Positions 19,777 through 29,444 of a DNA stretch of 64,000 nt are shown here, piece by piece. The stretch is from the NCBI GenBank assembly GCA_937873155.1, contig CALMVZ010000012.1, forward strand, positions 310,001 to 374,000, read 5' to 3'. How positions within the stretch are numbered: the stretch's first letter is position 1; every line of letters starts with the position of its first letter. The notes below the pieces were generated by a model. It was not told the DNA's origin. It saw nothing but the letters and a program-made list of their open reading frames with translations, and made no database searches. The DNA comes from an uncultured Bacteroidota bacterium. GTDB lineage: Bacteria > Bacteroidota > Bacteroidia > B-17B0 > Aurantibacillaceae. The translations under genes and the position numbers were made by a program.

Positions 19777-20826
19777 TTGGAAAATCCTTTCATAACCACT
19801 TTTTATCCTCAGTCCGACCTGTTCTGCGGCCGCGAAGAAGAGATAATCCGCCTCGTTACCATTGTGCGCGATAATGTGAACAGCATTTTATTAGGACCTC
19901 AGCGAATGGGGAAAACCGCTTTGATCCAGAAAGCATTTGAAAAACTCCGTCAGAAAAATGAATTCAAATGTTTTTATATCGATATTCATGCAACTGAGAA
20001 CCTGAAAGAATTCACAAGGTGTTTTTATGATGAGATCTCTGATTCTTATCCCGAAAAAAACGTCGGGAATATTGATCTTGATCTTCCAAAACAAAACGAG
20101 CAGCTGCTTTTATCGTTGTTTGATTTTTTAGACAAACAGAATATAAAAATGCTGATCGCCATAGACGAATTTCAGCAATTAGTAAAATATCCGGAGAAAA
20201 ATACGATCACAATTTTACGTCAGGCCACACAAAAATTAAAGAATATCTCATTTATCTTCAGCTGCAGCAACGAACATTTGCTGAATGATTTTTTCAGTGA
20301 CGGAAAACAATTATTCTTCACCAATTTCGATCTTTTGCAATTGGGCGGCATCAAAGAATCAGTTTACAGCGAATTCATCATTGAGAAATTCGAAAAAAAC
20401 AAACGGACAATTACCGAAGAAGCTGTGAATTTCATTCTTGAATGGACGAGGCGACATACTTATTACACCCAATCGCTTTGTAAACGGATGTTCGAAACAG
20501 AAATAAAAGAGATCGACATTGAACATGTCCACGAAGAATGCGGCCGGATCTTATTGGAGAATGAAAGTAATTATTTTATTTACCGGAATTTATTGTCCCC
20601 CGTACAATGGTTATTGCTAAAAGCTGTTGCCAAAGAAGAAAAAGTATACCACCCTACGGCCAAACAATTCTTAATGCAGCATAAAATTGGCACTCCCGCC
20701 AATGTGCAACGCGCACTTGATGCTTTATTAAGTAAAGAAATGGTCTTCGCCGCTCACGACGATAATAAGCGCTACTACCAGGTTTATGATTGTTTCTTAA
20801 GTCGCTGGCTCGAAAATTTAGATTGA
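19777..20826 (+). CDS. AAA-type ATP-binding protein of the archaeal-ATPase-like group
   Basis: A stand-alone P-loop ATPase of 349 aa (351 if the TTG at 19771 is used). Walker A is LLGPQRMGKTALIQKAF, Walker B LIAIDEFQQLV, and a sensor-like arginine segment TILRQATQKL follows. The C-terminal 90 residues look like a winged helix (LSPVQWLLLKAVAKEEKVYH, NVQRALDALLSKEMV). The layout resembles the Pfam ATPase_2/MNS-type family, which also occurs in pathways of unknown purpose in Bacteroidota. No signal peptide, so cytoplasmic. Transcribed divergently from the ribosomal operon. No partner gene is apparent, so its role is unassigned. Confidence 0.85.
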   Translation: MENPFITTFYPQSDLFCGREEEIIRLVTIVRDNVNSILLGPQRMGKTALIQKAFEKLRQKNEFKCFYIDIHATENLKEFTRCFYDEISDSYPEKNVGNIDLDLPKQNEQLLLSLFDFLDKQNIKMLIAIDEFQQLVKYPEKNTITILRQATQKLKNISFIFSCSNEHLLNDFFSDGKQLFFTNFDLLQLGGIKESVYSEFIIEKFEKNKRTITEEAVNFILEWTRRHTYYTQSLCKRMFETEIKEIDIEHVHEECGRILLENESNYFIYRNLLSPVQWLLLKAVAKEEKVYHPTAKQFLMQHKIGTPANVQRALDALLSKEMVFAAHDDNKRYYQVYDCFLSRWLENLD

Positions 20827-20843
20827 GTTTAGGTGGGATTTCA

Positions 20844-20874
20844 TTTGTTTAAGTATTGGATTTTTATATCTTTG
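20844..20874 (+). promoter_or_regulatory. Promoter that fixes the start of the SBBP/T9SS gene
   Basis: TTTG (20844-20847), 19 bases, TATCTTTG (20867-20874): an excellent match. Transcription would begin near 20880, downstream of the GTG at 20833, so the ATG at 20890 is the start. Confidence 0.85.
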
Positions 20875-20889
20875 GTTAAACGTTTTTAT

Positions 20890-23800
20890 ATGAAATTAAA
20901 ATTCATCTTATTTTTCACTTTCTTTTATTCTCTTTTTCTAGTCGGAAATACTAAACCTGCCAAAACACCCGAAATAAAAAAAGGCTTCGTTGAAAACAAA
21001 GGACAGATTCTCGATCAGAATAAGAAACAGAATGCTAACGTAAAATTTTTACTGAATCAACCCGGATTGAATGTACAGCTCACAATGAACGGGTTTAGTT
21101 ACGACACATATAAAGACAGTTCTTTCCATCGCATAGATATTGAATTTGTGAATGGGAACAAACATTCGCAAATAATTGCAACCGAAGAATTGCCGGGTTA
21201 CACAAACTATTATTTACCGGAAGCACCAAATGGAGAAGCACTCAATATTCACTCTTATAAAAAAGTGGTTTATAAGAATATCTACCCTAATATTGACATC
21301 GAATTCTTCCTGAACGAAAAATTAAATTCAGGTTTTGAATACAATTTTGTTCTAAGGAGCGGTAGTAATATCGGCGACATAAAACTAAAATACAAAGGCG
21401 CCAATAAAATCGAACTCATAGATAAAAAGATTAAAGTTTCGGTTGCGCATGGTGCTTTTACAGAAGAGATACCGAAAAGTTTTATTATGGAGAACGGACA
21501 AGAAATAAAAACTGATTATTCGTTGATCGGGTATAACACTTTTGGTTTTGTACTTCCTCAAAAAAACATTTCACTAAAGGGTAAAACACTAATTATTGAT
21601 CCATATCCTATTTTAAGCTGGGGAACATATTATGGCGGAAATAAATATGAATATCTGAATGATGTAAGTTCTGATCCTTCGGGCAATGTTATGATTTGCG
21701 GATATACAACCAGCACTGCGAATATTGCAACAGCAGGTGCCTATCAAACCACATTAAGTAATCCTAATATGGATGGATATCTTGCTAAATTTAATTCGTT
21801 AGGTGTCATTCAGTGGGCTACTTACTATGGGGGAAATTGCGATGTACAAATAAACGGCATGATCTGCGACAACTCTTCAAACATTTATTTTACAGGACAA
21901 ACCTGCGCGAATACAGGCATTTCAACGCCTGGTACTGCCCAACCGGTTTTTGGTGGCGGTGCGTCTGATGCTTTTTTGGTAAAATTCAGTCCGGCAGGAA
22001 TAAGAACCTGGGGAACATATTGTGGCGGCAGTTTTTTCGATTGGGGTTTTGATCTTGCGATCGACGCAAGCGGAAATATTTTTCTGGGAGGCGGAACTAA
22101 TAGTTCAAATGGAATTGCAACATTAGGAAGTTACCAATCGTCTTTATCAGGTTTTGGTATTGATGCATTTGTTGCTAAGTATAATCCTTCAGGCTTAAGA
22201 TCGTGGGGTAGTTATTATGGCGGCACAGGAGATGAGTATGCCTATGGAATCTCCGTTCTATCGGGCGGACCTGTTCTTGTTGGTTCAACAACAAGCACAA
22301 GTTCAATTGCTTCACCGGGGGCATTTCAAACAACTTTTGGCGGTTCACAAGATGGTTTTCTCGCAGCACTCGACCCAAATGGTAATTTCAGAACATTCGG
22401 AACCTATTACGGTGGTACGTCAACAGAAACTATAAGAAGAGTTGCCGTTGATGCGGGATCCGGTATTGTGATCACAGGTGAAAGTAATAGTAATGGTTTA
22501 TCTTCGGGAGGATCATTCCAGCCTAACAACGGAGGTGGCACTGATTGTATCATTGCAAAGTTTAACGGAAGCGGTTCAAGGTTATGGGGCACTTATTATG
22601 GTGTTCCATCAAGTGAAGCCGGCAGGGATATTGGGGTAGATGCTTCCAATAATATTTACGTTGCCGGATATTCTACTGGCCTTTCAAATACCGGCTCTTA
22701 TATGACCACACCGGGAGCATGGCAGCGTCCGGAAGGTTGTAATGGCGATGCTTTTATTATAAAATTAAATTCAGCAGGAGCGAGACAATGGTCTACTTTC
22801 TATGGCGATAAAGGATTCCAGCATGCCTTTGGTATTTCGGTAAACTCAGGTAATATTTTCATAGCCGGAAATACTTCTTCAGTTTCTTCAGTTCTTTTCA
22901 CAGCAGGTGCTTATCAATCGATCACAAATGGCGGAACCAATGATAATTTTCTTGCCATGTTCACCGAAACTGCAACCCCAAATCCGACTTTTTCCGCCAT
23001 CAGCGGGCCAACATTGATCTGCGGAAACAGTACTTATAACTATTCTGTTTCTCCAATTAACACTGCCGGCGCTGATTACTCATGGGCTTTTCCATGGACA
23101 TTTTTCAACACACCATCAAATATCGTAACAACTACAACTTCACCAATACCTACGGCAGGAACATTATCAGTTTATACATTTTGTGATAATTCTATAACCA
23201 CAACTCTTGCTATATCCGTGGTAATGCCTGTTGGAGGAGTCGGAACCATTTCCGGAAATACCCTTGTTTGTAGTGGAGTTCCTGCCACATATTCAGTTGC
23301 TCCTGCCCCGAATGCAACTTATTACATCTGGAATCTTCCCGGAGGCTGGACCGGAACATCAACAACAAATATCATCACTACAATTCCTGCAAGTTCAGGA
23401 AATGTTTCTGTGACCGCAGGTAATTATTGTGGTACACTCGGACCAATGACCAAAAGCATAACGGTCAGCAGTCCTCAGCTTACTTTAAATCCGGTCTCGG
23501 CCAGTTGTTTCGGTGTTTGTGATGCTTCTTTAACTTTTACTGCAGGTGGGGGCATGGCGCCATATTCTTATACACCTTCTACTCCGCCAACAGGATTGTG
23601 CGCCGGTATGTACACTGTTTATGCGACTGATAATGTAGGATGTAACGTTGTAGCGGCCGCTAATATCCCTCAACCTGCTCCGTTAATTATAAGTACGGCG
23701 AATACTTCTGTTACGTGCAACGGTTTGTGCAACGGCTCTTATACTCTAAATGCCAGCGGCGGAACGCCTGCTTATAGTTTTTCTCCTTCCATTAGTGCAA

Positions 23801-24828
23801 CAGGCCTATGCGCCGGAATTTATACCGTTAATGTAACAGACGCGAACTTATGTACAACTACGTCTTCAGTCATTATTACTGAACCTTTGGTTTTAACGTC
23901 AACTGTTGTTTCATCCAGCAGCGTGATCTGTGCCGGCAGTTCAAATACACTTATTACAAATTATACCGGGGGGACCCCGCCTGTAAATTTCATATGGAGT
24001 ACGCTAAATAATACACAAAGCATAATCGTGAATCCAACCATAACAAGCGTTTATTCATCGACAGTGGGAGACAGTAATGGATGCACATCCGTTGATGTAT
24101 ATACATTAACAGTAAACCCGTTGCCCCCTGTCACCGCCGCCACTTCTACATTTTGTTCAGGCACTACAGGCTGTTTATACGGAGGCGGGGCTACAACTTA
24201 TACCTGGGTAGGTCCTTGCGCTTTTGTTTCTTCAGTTCAAAATCCTTGCTTTGTTTATAGCGGAGCTTGCGGCTGTACTTTTACTTGTATGGGAACAGAC
24301 GCTAATGGTTGTACTAATACTGCAACTGTTTGTATGAATGTTTTACCGAATCCTACAGTTTCAACAACTTCATCTAACACTTTAATTTGTTCAGGACAAA
24401 CATCCACATTAACTTCTAACGGTGCGCTAACCTACTCCTGGAGCACCAGTGCTACCGGATCAACTACCGCAGTTTCTCCAACTGTCAATACTACCTATAC
24501 TGTTACAGGAACCGATGCAAATGGATGTATGGATACAGATACGCTGACGCAATACGTTTCAGCTTGTACGGGAATTAATGAAAATGGGAATTATTCCCAT
24601 TTTCAGCTTTATCCTAACCCAACTTCAGGGGAATTGGTTCTGAAAACTGAGCTAAAAGAAGATTTATCAATTGAAGTCTACAATGTGCTTGGAGAAATAA
24701 TCGTTCAGAAAAAAATAACCGGCACAGAAACTAAACTAAATTTAAGTGCGCATGCAAACGGCATCTATTTTACAAGGATAGTTGAGAATGGAAAACCTCT
24801 GTTTTTTTCTAAAATAATTAAGGAATAA
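20890..24828 (+). CDS. Secreted SBBP-repeat / SprB-repeat protein with T9SS type A sorting domain
   Basis: A 1312-aa cell-surface or secreted protein. Signal peptide MKLKFILFFTFFYSLFLVG; an N-terminal DUF7948-like domain (FVENKGQILDQN); about eight SBBP beta-propeller-like repeats (TYYGG, then SGNIFxAG, then KFNSxGxxxWGTYYGG) over roughly residues 240-700; PKD/Ig-like domains; two SprB-type repeats (CFGVCDASLTFTAGGGMAPY, CNGLCNGSYTLNASGGTPAY); and a C-terminal sorting domain (YPNPTSGELVL ... GIYFTRIVENGKPLFFSKII). A longer frame opens at GTG 20833, but that lies upstream of the predicted transcription start. Its C-terminal 150 residues are closely similar to those of the next gene. Likely an adhesin or structural surface protein; the ligand cannot be told. 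Confidence 0.92.
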   Translation: MKLKFILFFTFFYSLFLVGNTKPAKTPEIKKGFVENKGQILDQNKKQNANVKFLLNQPGLNVQLTMNGFSYDTYKDSSFHRIDIEFVNGNKHSQIIATEELPGYTNYYLPEAPNGEALNIHSYKKVVYKNIYPNIDIEFFLNEKLNSGFEYNFVLRSGSNIGDIKLKYKGANKIELIDKKIKVSVAHGAFTEEIPKSFIMENGQEIKTDYSLIGYNTFGFVLPQKNISLKGKTLIIDPYPILSWGTYYGGNKYEYLNDVSSDPSGNVMICGYTTSTANIATAGAYQTTLSNPNMDGYLAKFNSLGVIQWATYYGGNCDVQINGMICDNSSNIYFTGQTCANTGISTPGTAQPVFGGGASDAFLVKFSPAGIRTWGTYCGGSFFDWGFDLAIDASGNIFLGGGTNSSNGIATLGSYQSSLSGFGIDAFVAKYNPSGLRSWGSYYGGTGDEYAYGISVLSGGPVLVGSTTSTSSIASPGAFQTTFGGSQDGFLAALDPNGNFRTFGTYYGGTSTETIRRVAVDAGSGIVITGESNSNGLSSGGSFQPNNGGGTDCIIAKFNGSGSRLWGTYYGVPSSEAGRDIGVDASNNIYVAGYSTGLSNTGSYMTTPGAWQRPEGCNGDAFIIKLNSAGARQWSTFYGDKGFQHAFGISVNSGNIFIAGNTSSVSSVLFTAGAYQSITNGGTNDNFLAMFTETATPNPTFSAISGPTLICGNSTYNYSVSPINTAGADYSWAFPWTFFNTPSNIVTTTTSPIPTAGTLSVYTFCDNSITTTLAISVVMPVGGVGTISGNTLVCSGVPATYSVAPAPNATYYIWNLPGGWTGTSTTNIITTIPASSGNVSVTAGNYCGTLGPMTKSITVSSPQLTLNPVSASCFGVCDASLTFTAGGGMAPYSYTPSTPPTGLCAGMYTVYATDNVGCNVVAAANIPQPAPLIISTANTSVTCNGLCNGSYTLNASGGTPAYSFSPSISATGLCAGIYTVNVTDANLCTTTSSVIITEPLVLTSTVVSSSSVICAGSSNTLITNYTGGTPPVNFIWSTLNNTQSIIVNPTITSVYSSTVGDSNGCTSVDVYTLTVNPLPPVTAATSTFCSGTTGCLYGGGATTYTWVGPCAFVSSVQNPCFVYSGACGCTFTCMGTDANGCTNTATVCMNVLPNPTVSTTSSNTLICSGQTSTLTSNGALTYSWSTSATGSTTAVSPTVNTTYTVTGTDANGCMDTDTLTQYVSACTGINENGNYSHFQLYPNPTSGELVLKTELKEDLSIEVYNVLGEIIVQKKITGTETKLNLSAHANGIYFTRIVENGKPLFFSKIIKE

Positions 24829-24831
24829 TTT

Positions 24832-24839
24832 TATCTTTA
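24832..24839 (+). promoter_or_regulatory. Weak promoter element before the second T9SS gene
   Basis: TATCTTTA lies 4 bp upstream of the ATG at 24844 and just after the previous stop (24826-24828). No clear -33 element. Read-through from the upstream gene is equally possible. Confidence 0.4.
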
Positions 24840-24843
24840 TAGT

Positions 24844-27030
24844 ATGAGAATAAGTATTGTACTTGTGTTTTTTGTAATGCTGGTTAATATTACAAAAAGT
24901 CAAAACTACGGATATACCTGGCATTCTACCTCCTATGGCTGGCTCGGCAGTAATGGAACCTGCACCAAACTTCACGATGATGAAAAAGGTAAAATTTATT
25001 CTGCAACGCAGGGTTTTTTATCCAAACCACAATTACTTATTGAGAAAAAAAACATTGTTAATGGTAACATGGTCTACAATCTCACCTTAGAAGATCCCGG
25101 CATGGGTTTTACTTATCCTTATTGTCGGGTTTTAAAGTCAGATGATGCAGGGAATTTATACGTCACTGGTAATATTAACGGATCTCCTACTGTTATGGAT
25201 TTCGATGGGACCTTTGGAACTTATACTGTTGGTGCTCCCGGTTCAAGTGACTTTATTGCAAAATATTCTCCAACCGGCAGCCTTATTTATGTCTTTCTTA
25301 CAAAAGAAACGATCAGCGATCTTGCATTTGATTCGCAAGGAAATATTTACACTGTCGGTTCTTTCACAGGTTCTGTTGACTTCGATTGGAGTACAAATAC
25401 GAATACTTTAACTTCAAATGGCTCTACAGATATTTTTATTGCTAAATACAGTTCAACGGGGCAATATATCAGAGCGTATAATATGGGCGGTCCGAATACG
25501 GAGTACGGAATGAATATTGTTAACGACGGCAGTGATAAATTCATTATTGCTGGTACATTCTCAAATACACCCGTTGACTTTGATCCAAAAGCAATGTTTT
25601 ATTTCCTGACACCACAAGGCGCTTCCGATGTGTATTTAGCTCGTTACGATTCAATTTTTACTTTCAATTGGGCTCATGCCATTGGCGGAACCGGCAGTGA
25701 ATCACTTTATAAAATGGAGAAAGAAAATAAAAAGATCAACATCATCGCTTACTTTAATAGTCCAACCATGGATGTTGATCTTGGGCCTTCAACACTTAAT
25801 TTAACTTCATCCGGTCCGAATATGCATGGAATGATCTCTTATGATACAAGCCGTGTATTGCAATTTGGATACGCACTGAATTTTAATTCTTTACCTCCCG
25901 GAACTGCTTACGCACTTGATCTGAATACTCAAGGTAACCTTGCTGTAGCTGGAAGTTACACAGCTTCAATAGACGCTGATATTGGGCCTGGAGTTGCCAC
26001 AATGACAATGGTACCACCTACTACTACTTGTTGTCCGACGGACTTTTTTCTTGGTGTTTATAATTCTTCCGGATATGTAAAAGCTTATGCATTTGGTTCG
26101 ATGCCTGATGCAAATAATCGCGCGGAATGTGTACTCTTTAATTCGAATGATGAAATTATTCTTGGAGGAACTGATCTTAGCGTAAATTCTTTTAAGTTTG
26201 ATTTTGATCCGGGCCCGGGTATTGCATGGGCACCTGTTAGTTCAGGGTTCAATCACGGCTTTGTTGCTAAATACGGATATTGTACAACTGCTCCTACGGG
26301 AACTGTTGGCTCAATTTCCGGCCCGACAACTGTTTGTGCAAACACTACTTTCCAAAGCTATTCTATTACCCCTGTTAGCGGAGCCAGTAGCTACAGTTGG
26401 ACAGCTTCAGCTACTTTTACGGGAGGGAATTTTGCGAATTCGTATGATATTTATTTTTATTCAGCACCAGGAGGAACAATTCAGGTTCAACCTTTCAACG
26501 CGTGCGGAACTTCTACAACTATTCAAACTTTAAGCATAACGGTCAATCCAAATCCAACTGTCAGTGCTGTTACATCTGCATCTGTGTTATGTTCGGGACA
26601 GACATCTACACTCACAGCTAGCGGTGCCCTCACCTACTCCTGGAGCACAAGTACTACAGGATCTGCTACCGCCGTTTCTCCAACTGTAAATACAACTTAT
26701 TCTGTTATTGGCACAGATATAAATGGCTGCTCAAATTCAACAAGCATTACACAATCAGTTTCTACTTGCATAGGCATCAAAGAAAGTGTAAATAATTCTA
26801 CGATCCTGCTCTATCCCAACCCGACTTCAGGAGAACTAATATTGAAAACCGAGCAGAAAGAAAACTTATTATTCGAAGTTTATAATGTGCTTGGAGGATT
26901 GATCTTGAAACAAAATATTTATGAAACTGAAACAAAAATAAATCTGAAAGAAAAAGCCAACGGAATCTATTTTGTAAAGATAATTGAGAACGGAAAACCT
27001 CTCTACCATTCTAAGATCATCAAACAATAA
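24844..27030 (+). CDS. Secreted repeat protein with T9SS type A sorting domain, paralogue of upstream gene
   Basis: 728 aa with signal peptide (MRISIVLVFFVMLVNITKSQ). Repeats of the type SDFIAKYSPTGSLIYVFLT and DIFIAKYSSTGQYIRAYNMG form a propeller-like region (about 90-490) related to SBBP repeats. A PKD-like domain (SGPTTVCANTTFQSYSITPV) and an Ig-like module (ALTYSWSTSTTGSATAVSPT) follow, and the T9SS sorting domain ends NGKPLYHSKIIKQ. The last two modules are near-copies of the end of the upstream protein. It lacks the DUF7948 and SprB repeats. Only 15 bp separate the genes. Confidence 0.9.
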   Translation: MRISIVLVFFVMLVNITKSQNYGYTWHSTSYGWLGSNGTCTKLHDDEKGKIYSATQGFLSKPQLLIEKKNIVNGNMVYNLTLEDPGMGFTYPYCRVLKSDDAGNLYVTGNINGSPTVMDFDGTFGTYTVGAPGSSDFIAKYSPTGSLIYVFLTKETISDLAFDSQGNIYTVGSFTGSVDFDWSTNTNTLTSNGSTDIFIAKYSSTGQYIRAYNMGGPNTEYGMNIVNDGSDKFIIAGTFSNTPVDFDPKAMFYFLTPQGASDVYLARYDSIFTFNWAHAIGGTGSESLYKMEKENKKINIIAYFNSPTMDVDLGPSTLNLTSSGPNMHGMISYDTSRVLQFGYALNFNSLPPGTAYALDLNTQGNLAVAGSYTASIDADIGPGVATMTMVPPTTTCCPTDFFLGVYNSSGYVKAYAFGSMPDANNRAECVLFNSNDEIILGGTDLSVNSFKFDFDPGPGIAWAPVSSGFNHGFVAKYGYCTTAPTGTVGSISGPTTVCANTTFQSYSITPVSGASSYSWTASATFTGGNFANSYDIYFYSAPGGTIQVQPFNACGTSTTIQTLSITVNPNPTVSAVTSASVLCSGQTSTLTASGALTYSWSTSTTGSATAVSPTVNTTYSVIGTDINGCSNSTSITQSVSTCIGIKESVNNSTILLYPNPTSGELILKTEQKENLLFEVYNVLGGLILKQNIYETETKINLKEKANGIYFVKIIENGKPLYHSKIIKQ

Positions 27031-27124
27031 GCTTCTGTGATTTATGTAACCTTTTCAGTCTTTAAAGGACGGCTTTTACCGAAAACATGAAAATAAACAG
27101 GTTTTCCGGGAGTAATTTAGTTAC

Positions 27125-27187
27125 ATGAAAAAGAAATGGCTTTTTATTGTAACATTCCTGACTTACATTATTTTACTTAGTATATAG
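27125..27187 (+). other. 20-codon hydrophobic micro-ORF, signal-peptide-like
   Basis: MKKKWLFIVTFLTYIILLSI then TAG, in the 160-bp gap between convergent genes and ending 3 bp from the next stop. It looks like a signal peptide or a membrane micropeptide with a KKK start, or the stub of a decayed gene. No good promoter. Coding status uncertain. Confidence 0.3.
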
Positions 27188-27190
27188 CGT

Positions 27191-28180
27191 TTAAAATTTA
27201 TATCCTAACCCAAATCCAAAGTTGTTGAGTAACTGAACACGTGGACCATTAATATCATTCTTGTGGTCGTATTGACCATCTTTATTCCAATCGTATTTAG
27301 TAACGATATCGTGATCGTAAATTAATTTAGTACTGATCATGGCAGAAAATAATTTACTGATCTTAAAATTCACCATTGTATTCCACACAACGTCGATATT
27401 CTCAGGATGATTAGCATAGTTACTGAAAAAATCAGCGTAACTGTCAATCGCTACATTTTTGCTTAATTCTTTTTTGAACTTAATGGTTACTCTTCCTCCA
27501 AACTCATAACGTACACGTTCGCCCTCCCGGGTTATATTCCCTGCAGTATCACGTTCTGCAGCTGCAACACCAAAAGCTCCTGCATCTGCTAAACCTTTAT
27601 CGTTTACAATAGTTACTTTTCCTGCAGCAGGAGCAAAAGTGATCGAGAAATAATCATCCAACCTAAAATCCATACCCAAGCACAATTGAATATAACCGGG
27701 AGCCATAAAATTAGAATTTATTCCGGGCGCAACAGAGTCGGCATAATAATTATAACCCGGCGCCATTTGTGATCTGAAATCGGCTGTTAAAGTGTAGAAC
27801 CAATATTTTTTTGAAGCCAGCATACTAAGCTTTGTCAGAGCAAACAATTGGTCCATGTTTTTACGAAAAGTCAATTGCTGACCAGTCTTTATCATTCCAT
27901 ATTGTGCATCGACCTTAGTATCCCATTGATTTTTTCCTTTTATGTAATTGATATCGTAATTAAAGATGCCATTCACGGCAAAATTATCCTCTCCCCCGCC
28001 TTGCCAGTTACTTAATGAGGTCTGATTTAAATTCACACCAATAAAACCGGATGTTTTCCAAGACGTATCTTTTGGTGTAGGAGGAATAGAATCCACTTTC
28101 GGTTTAGGGGTAATAGTATCAACCTGCGAAAAGGAAGTAAAACAGATTAAAAGAAGTATTAAAGCGAAAAACTGTTTCAT
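27191..28180 (-). CDS. DUF3078 outer-membrane beta-barrel protein
   Basis: 329 aa. Signal peptide MKQFFALILLLICFTSFSQ, a Pro/Lys/Asp linker, then the family signature WKTSGFIGVNLNQTSLSNWQ followed by GGGEDN. The rest alternates in the manner of a beta-barrel and ends in an aromatic residue (FGFGLGYKF), typical of outer-membrane insertion. DUF3078 proteins are widespread in Bacteroidota with no assigned substrate. It ends 3 bp from the convergent micro-ORF and is 16 bp downstream of mqnE, so it may share that transcript. Confidence 0.88.
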   Translation of the reverse strand: MKQFFALILLLICFTSFSQVDTITPKPKVDSIPPTPKDTSWKTSGFIGVNLNQTSLSNWQGGGEDNFAVNGIFNYDINYIKGKNQWDTKVDAQYGMIKTGQQLTFRKNMDQLFALTKLSMLASKKYWFYTLTADFRSQMAPGYNYYADSVAPGINSNFMAPGYIQLCLGMDFRLDDYFSITFAPAAGKVTIVNDKGLADAGAFGVAAAERDTAGNITREGERVRYEFGGRVTIKFKKELSKNVAIDSYADFFSNYANHPENIDVVWNTMVNFKISKLFSAMISTKLIYDHDIVTKYDWNKDGQYDHKNDINGPRVQLLNNFGFGLGYKF

Positions 28181-28196
28181 AAATTATCTCACAAAT

Positions 28197-29351
28197 TTAG
28201 TTATTTGCGAAGTCGAAATTACTATAATCTGTTACAACATTATAAAGGGTATCACGCTCTATAGGACGGCGTCCGACTTGTTTTATGAGTTCAACCAATT
28301 GCTGAGTAGTCAATTTTGGATTCTGTTCTTCCGATCCCGCCATGCTATAGATCTTAGTAGTATCATCAATAGTTCCGTCAAGGTCATCAGCGCCGAAATT
28401 CAAGGCCATCTGAGCAGTGCTTCTGCCGATCATGGCCCAGTATGCTTTTATGTGAGGAAAATTATCCAAATAGACCCTTGCAATAGCATAGTTTCTCAGA
28501 TCTTCTATCACAGAAACTTCAGGTACATCAGACATCTCATTATCCTTATTTCGGAACTTAAGCGGAATGAATGCATTGAATCCTTTTGTTTTATCTTGTA
28601 ACTGACGCAAACGCTCCATGTGGTCAACCCTGTGCTCAAATGTTTCAATGTGTCCGTACAACATTGTAGCGTTCGATTGATTTCCCATTTCATGCCAGAT
28701 CTTATGAATGCTTAACCATTCTTCGGTGGTACATTTTCCACCGGCAATTTTATCGCGGATATCTTTGTCAAAAATTTCTGCCCCGCCTCCCGGTAAACTA
28801 TCAAGGCCCACCTCTTTCATTACTTTTAATCCTTCTTCGTATGTGAGTTTTGCTTTTTTAAATATGTAATGAAATTCAACAGGCGTTAAAGCTTTAATAT
28901 GAAGATCGGGACGATGTGCTTTTATTTTTCTGAATAGTTCAGTATAGAAAGCAAGATCCTGTTTAGGAACAACTCCACCTGTAATATGAACTTCTGTTAC
29001 ATGTTGTCCATCGTATTTTTTAATGATATCCAAAATCTGATCAACACTTAATTCCCAGCCTTGCTCCCTGTTTTTAATTAAACGCGAGTACGAACAGAAT
29101 GAACATGAATAAACGCACACGTTTGTCGGCTCCACGTGAAAGTTACGGTTGAAGAAAACTTTATCACCACTTTTTTTCTGACGGACGAAGTCGGCGAGTG
29201 TTCCTAAAAAACTTAATGAACCCTCTTTGTAAAGTGTTACGCCTTCTTCAAAAGAAATGCGCTCTCCATTGATAACTTTTTTTGCGATCTGCTTTAAAGC
29301 GGGAGAAATATGTGATGAAGCAACGAGTACTTCAGGGTGTGATTGTACCAT
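28197..29351 (-). CDS. mqnE: Aminofutalosine synthase (radical SAM)
   Basis: MqnE joins 3-[(1-carboxyvinyl)oxy]benzoate to SAM-derived adenosyl radical to give aminofutalosine in the futalosine route to menaquinone. The radical-SAM cluster motif is CVYSCSFC (Cx3Cx2C) after HVEPTN. Further hallmarks: HITGGVVPKQDL, PLKFRNKDNEMS and FGADDLDGTIDDTTKIYSMA. The frame opens at GTG 29384, but promoter TACCTTTG (29364-29357) ends 5 bp before ATG 29351, which gives MVQSHPEVLV and 384 aa; this is the likely start and a nearly leaderless mRNA. No other men/mqn gene is nearby. Confidence 0.95.
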   Translation of the reverse strand: MVQSHPEVLVASSHISPALKQIAKKVINGERISFEEGVTLYKEGSLSFLGTLADFVRQKKSGDKVFFNRNFHVEPTNVCVYSCSFCSYSRLIKNREQGWELSVDQILDIIKKYDGQHVTEVHITGGVVPKQDLAFYTELFRKIKAHRPDLHIKALTPVEFHYIFKKAKLTYEEGLKVMKEVGLDSLPGGGAEIFDKDIRDKIAGGKCTTEEWLSIHKIWHEMGNQSNATMLYGHIETFEHRVDHMERLRQLQDKTKGFNAFIPLKFRNKDNEMSDVPEVSVIEDLRNYAIARVYLDNFPHIKAYWAMIGRSTAQMALNFGADDLDGTIDDTTKIYSMAGSEEQNPKLTTQQLVELIKQVGRRPIERDTLYNVVTDYSNFDFANN

Positions 29352-29356
29352 CAATA

Positions 29357-29387
29357 CAAAGGTACTTATACTGTGTAATATCACAAA
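29357..29387 (-). promoter_or_regulatory. mqnE promoter
   Basis: Minus strand: TTTG (29387-29384), 19 bases, TACCTTTG (29364-29357). Consensus in both boxes and spacing. It overlaps the upstream GTG start of the frame and sits 5 bp from ATG 29351. Confidence 0.85.
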
Positions 29388-29444
29388 ATATGCAAAATAC
29401 TGGACTGTAAGGTATTAATTACATAATTTCAGTATTATAAATTC

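Noticed and set aside
20833-20889. N-terminal extension of the SBBP/T9SS protein from GTG 20833
   Set aside because: A consensus promoter (20844-20874) lies inside it; the ATG at 20890 starts a proper signal peptide.
29352-29384. Eleven extra residues of MqnE from GTG 29384
   Set aside because: The promoter boxes occupy this stretch; the ATG at 29351 gives the usual N-terminus.
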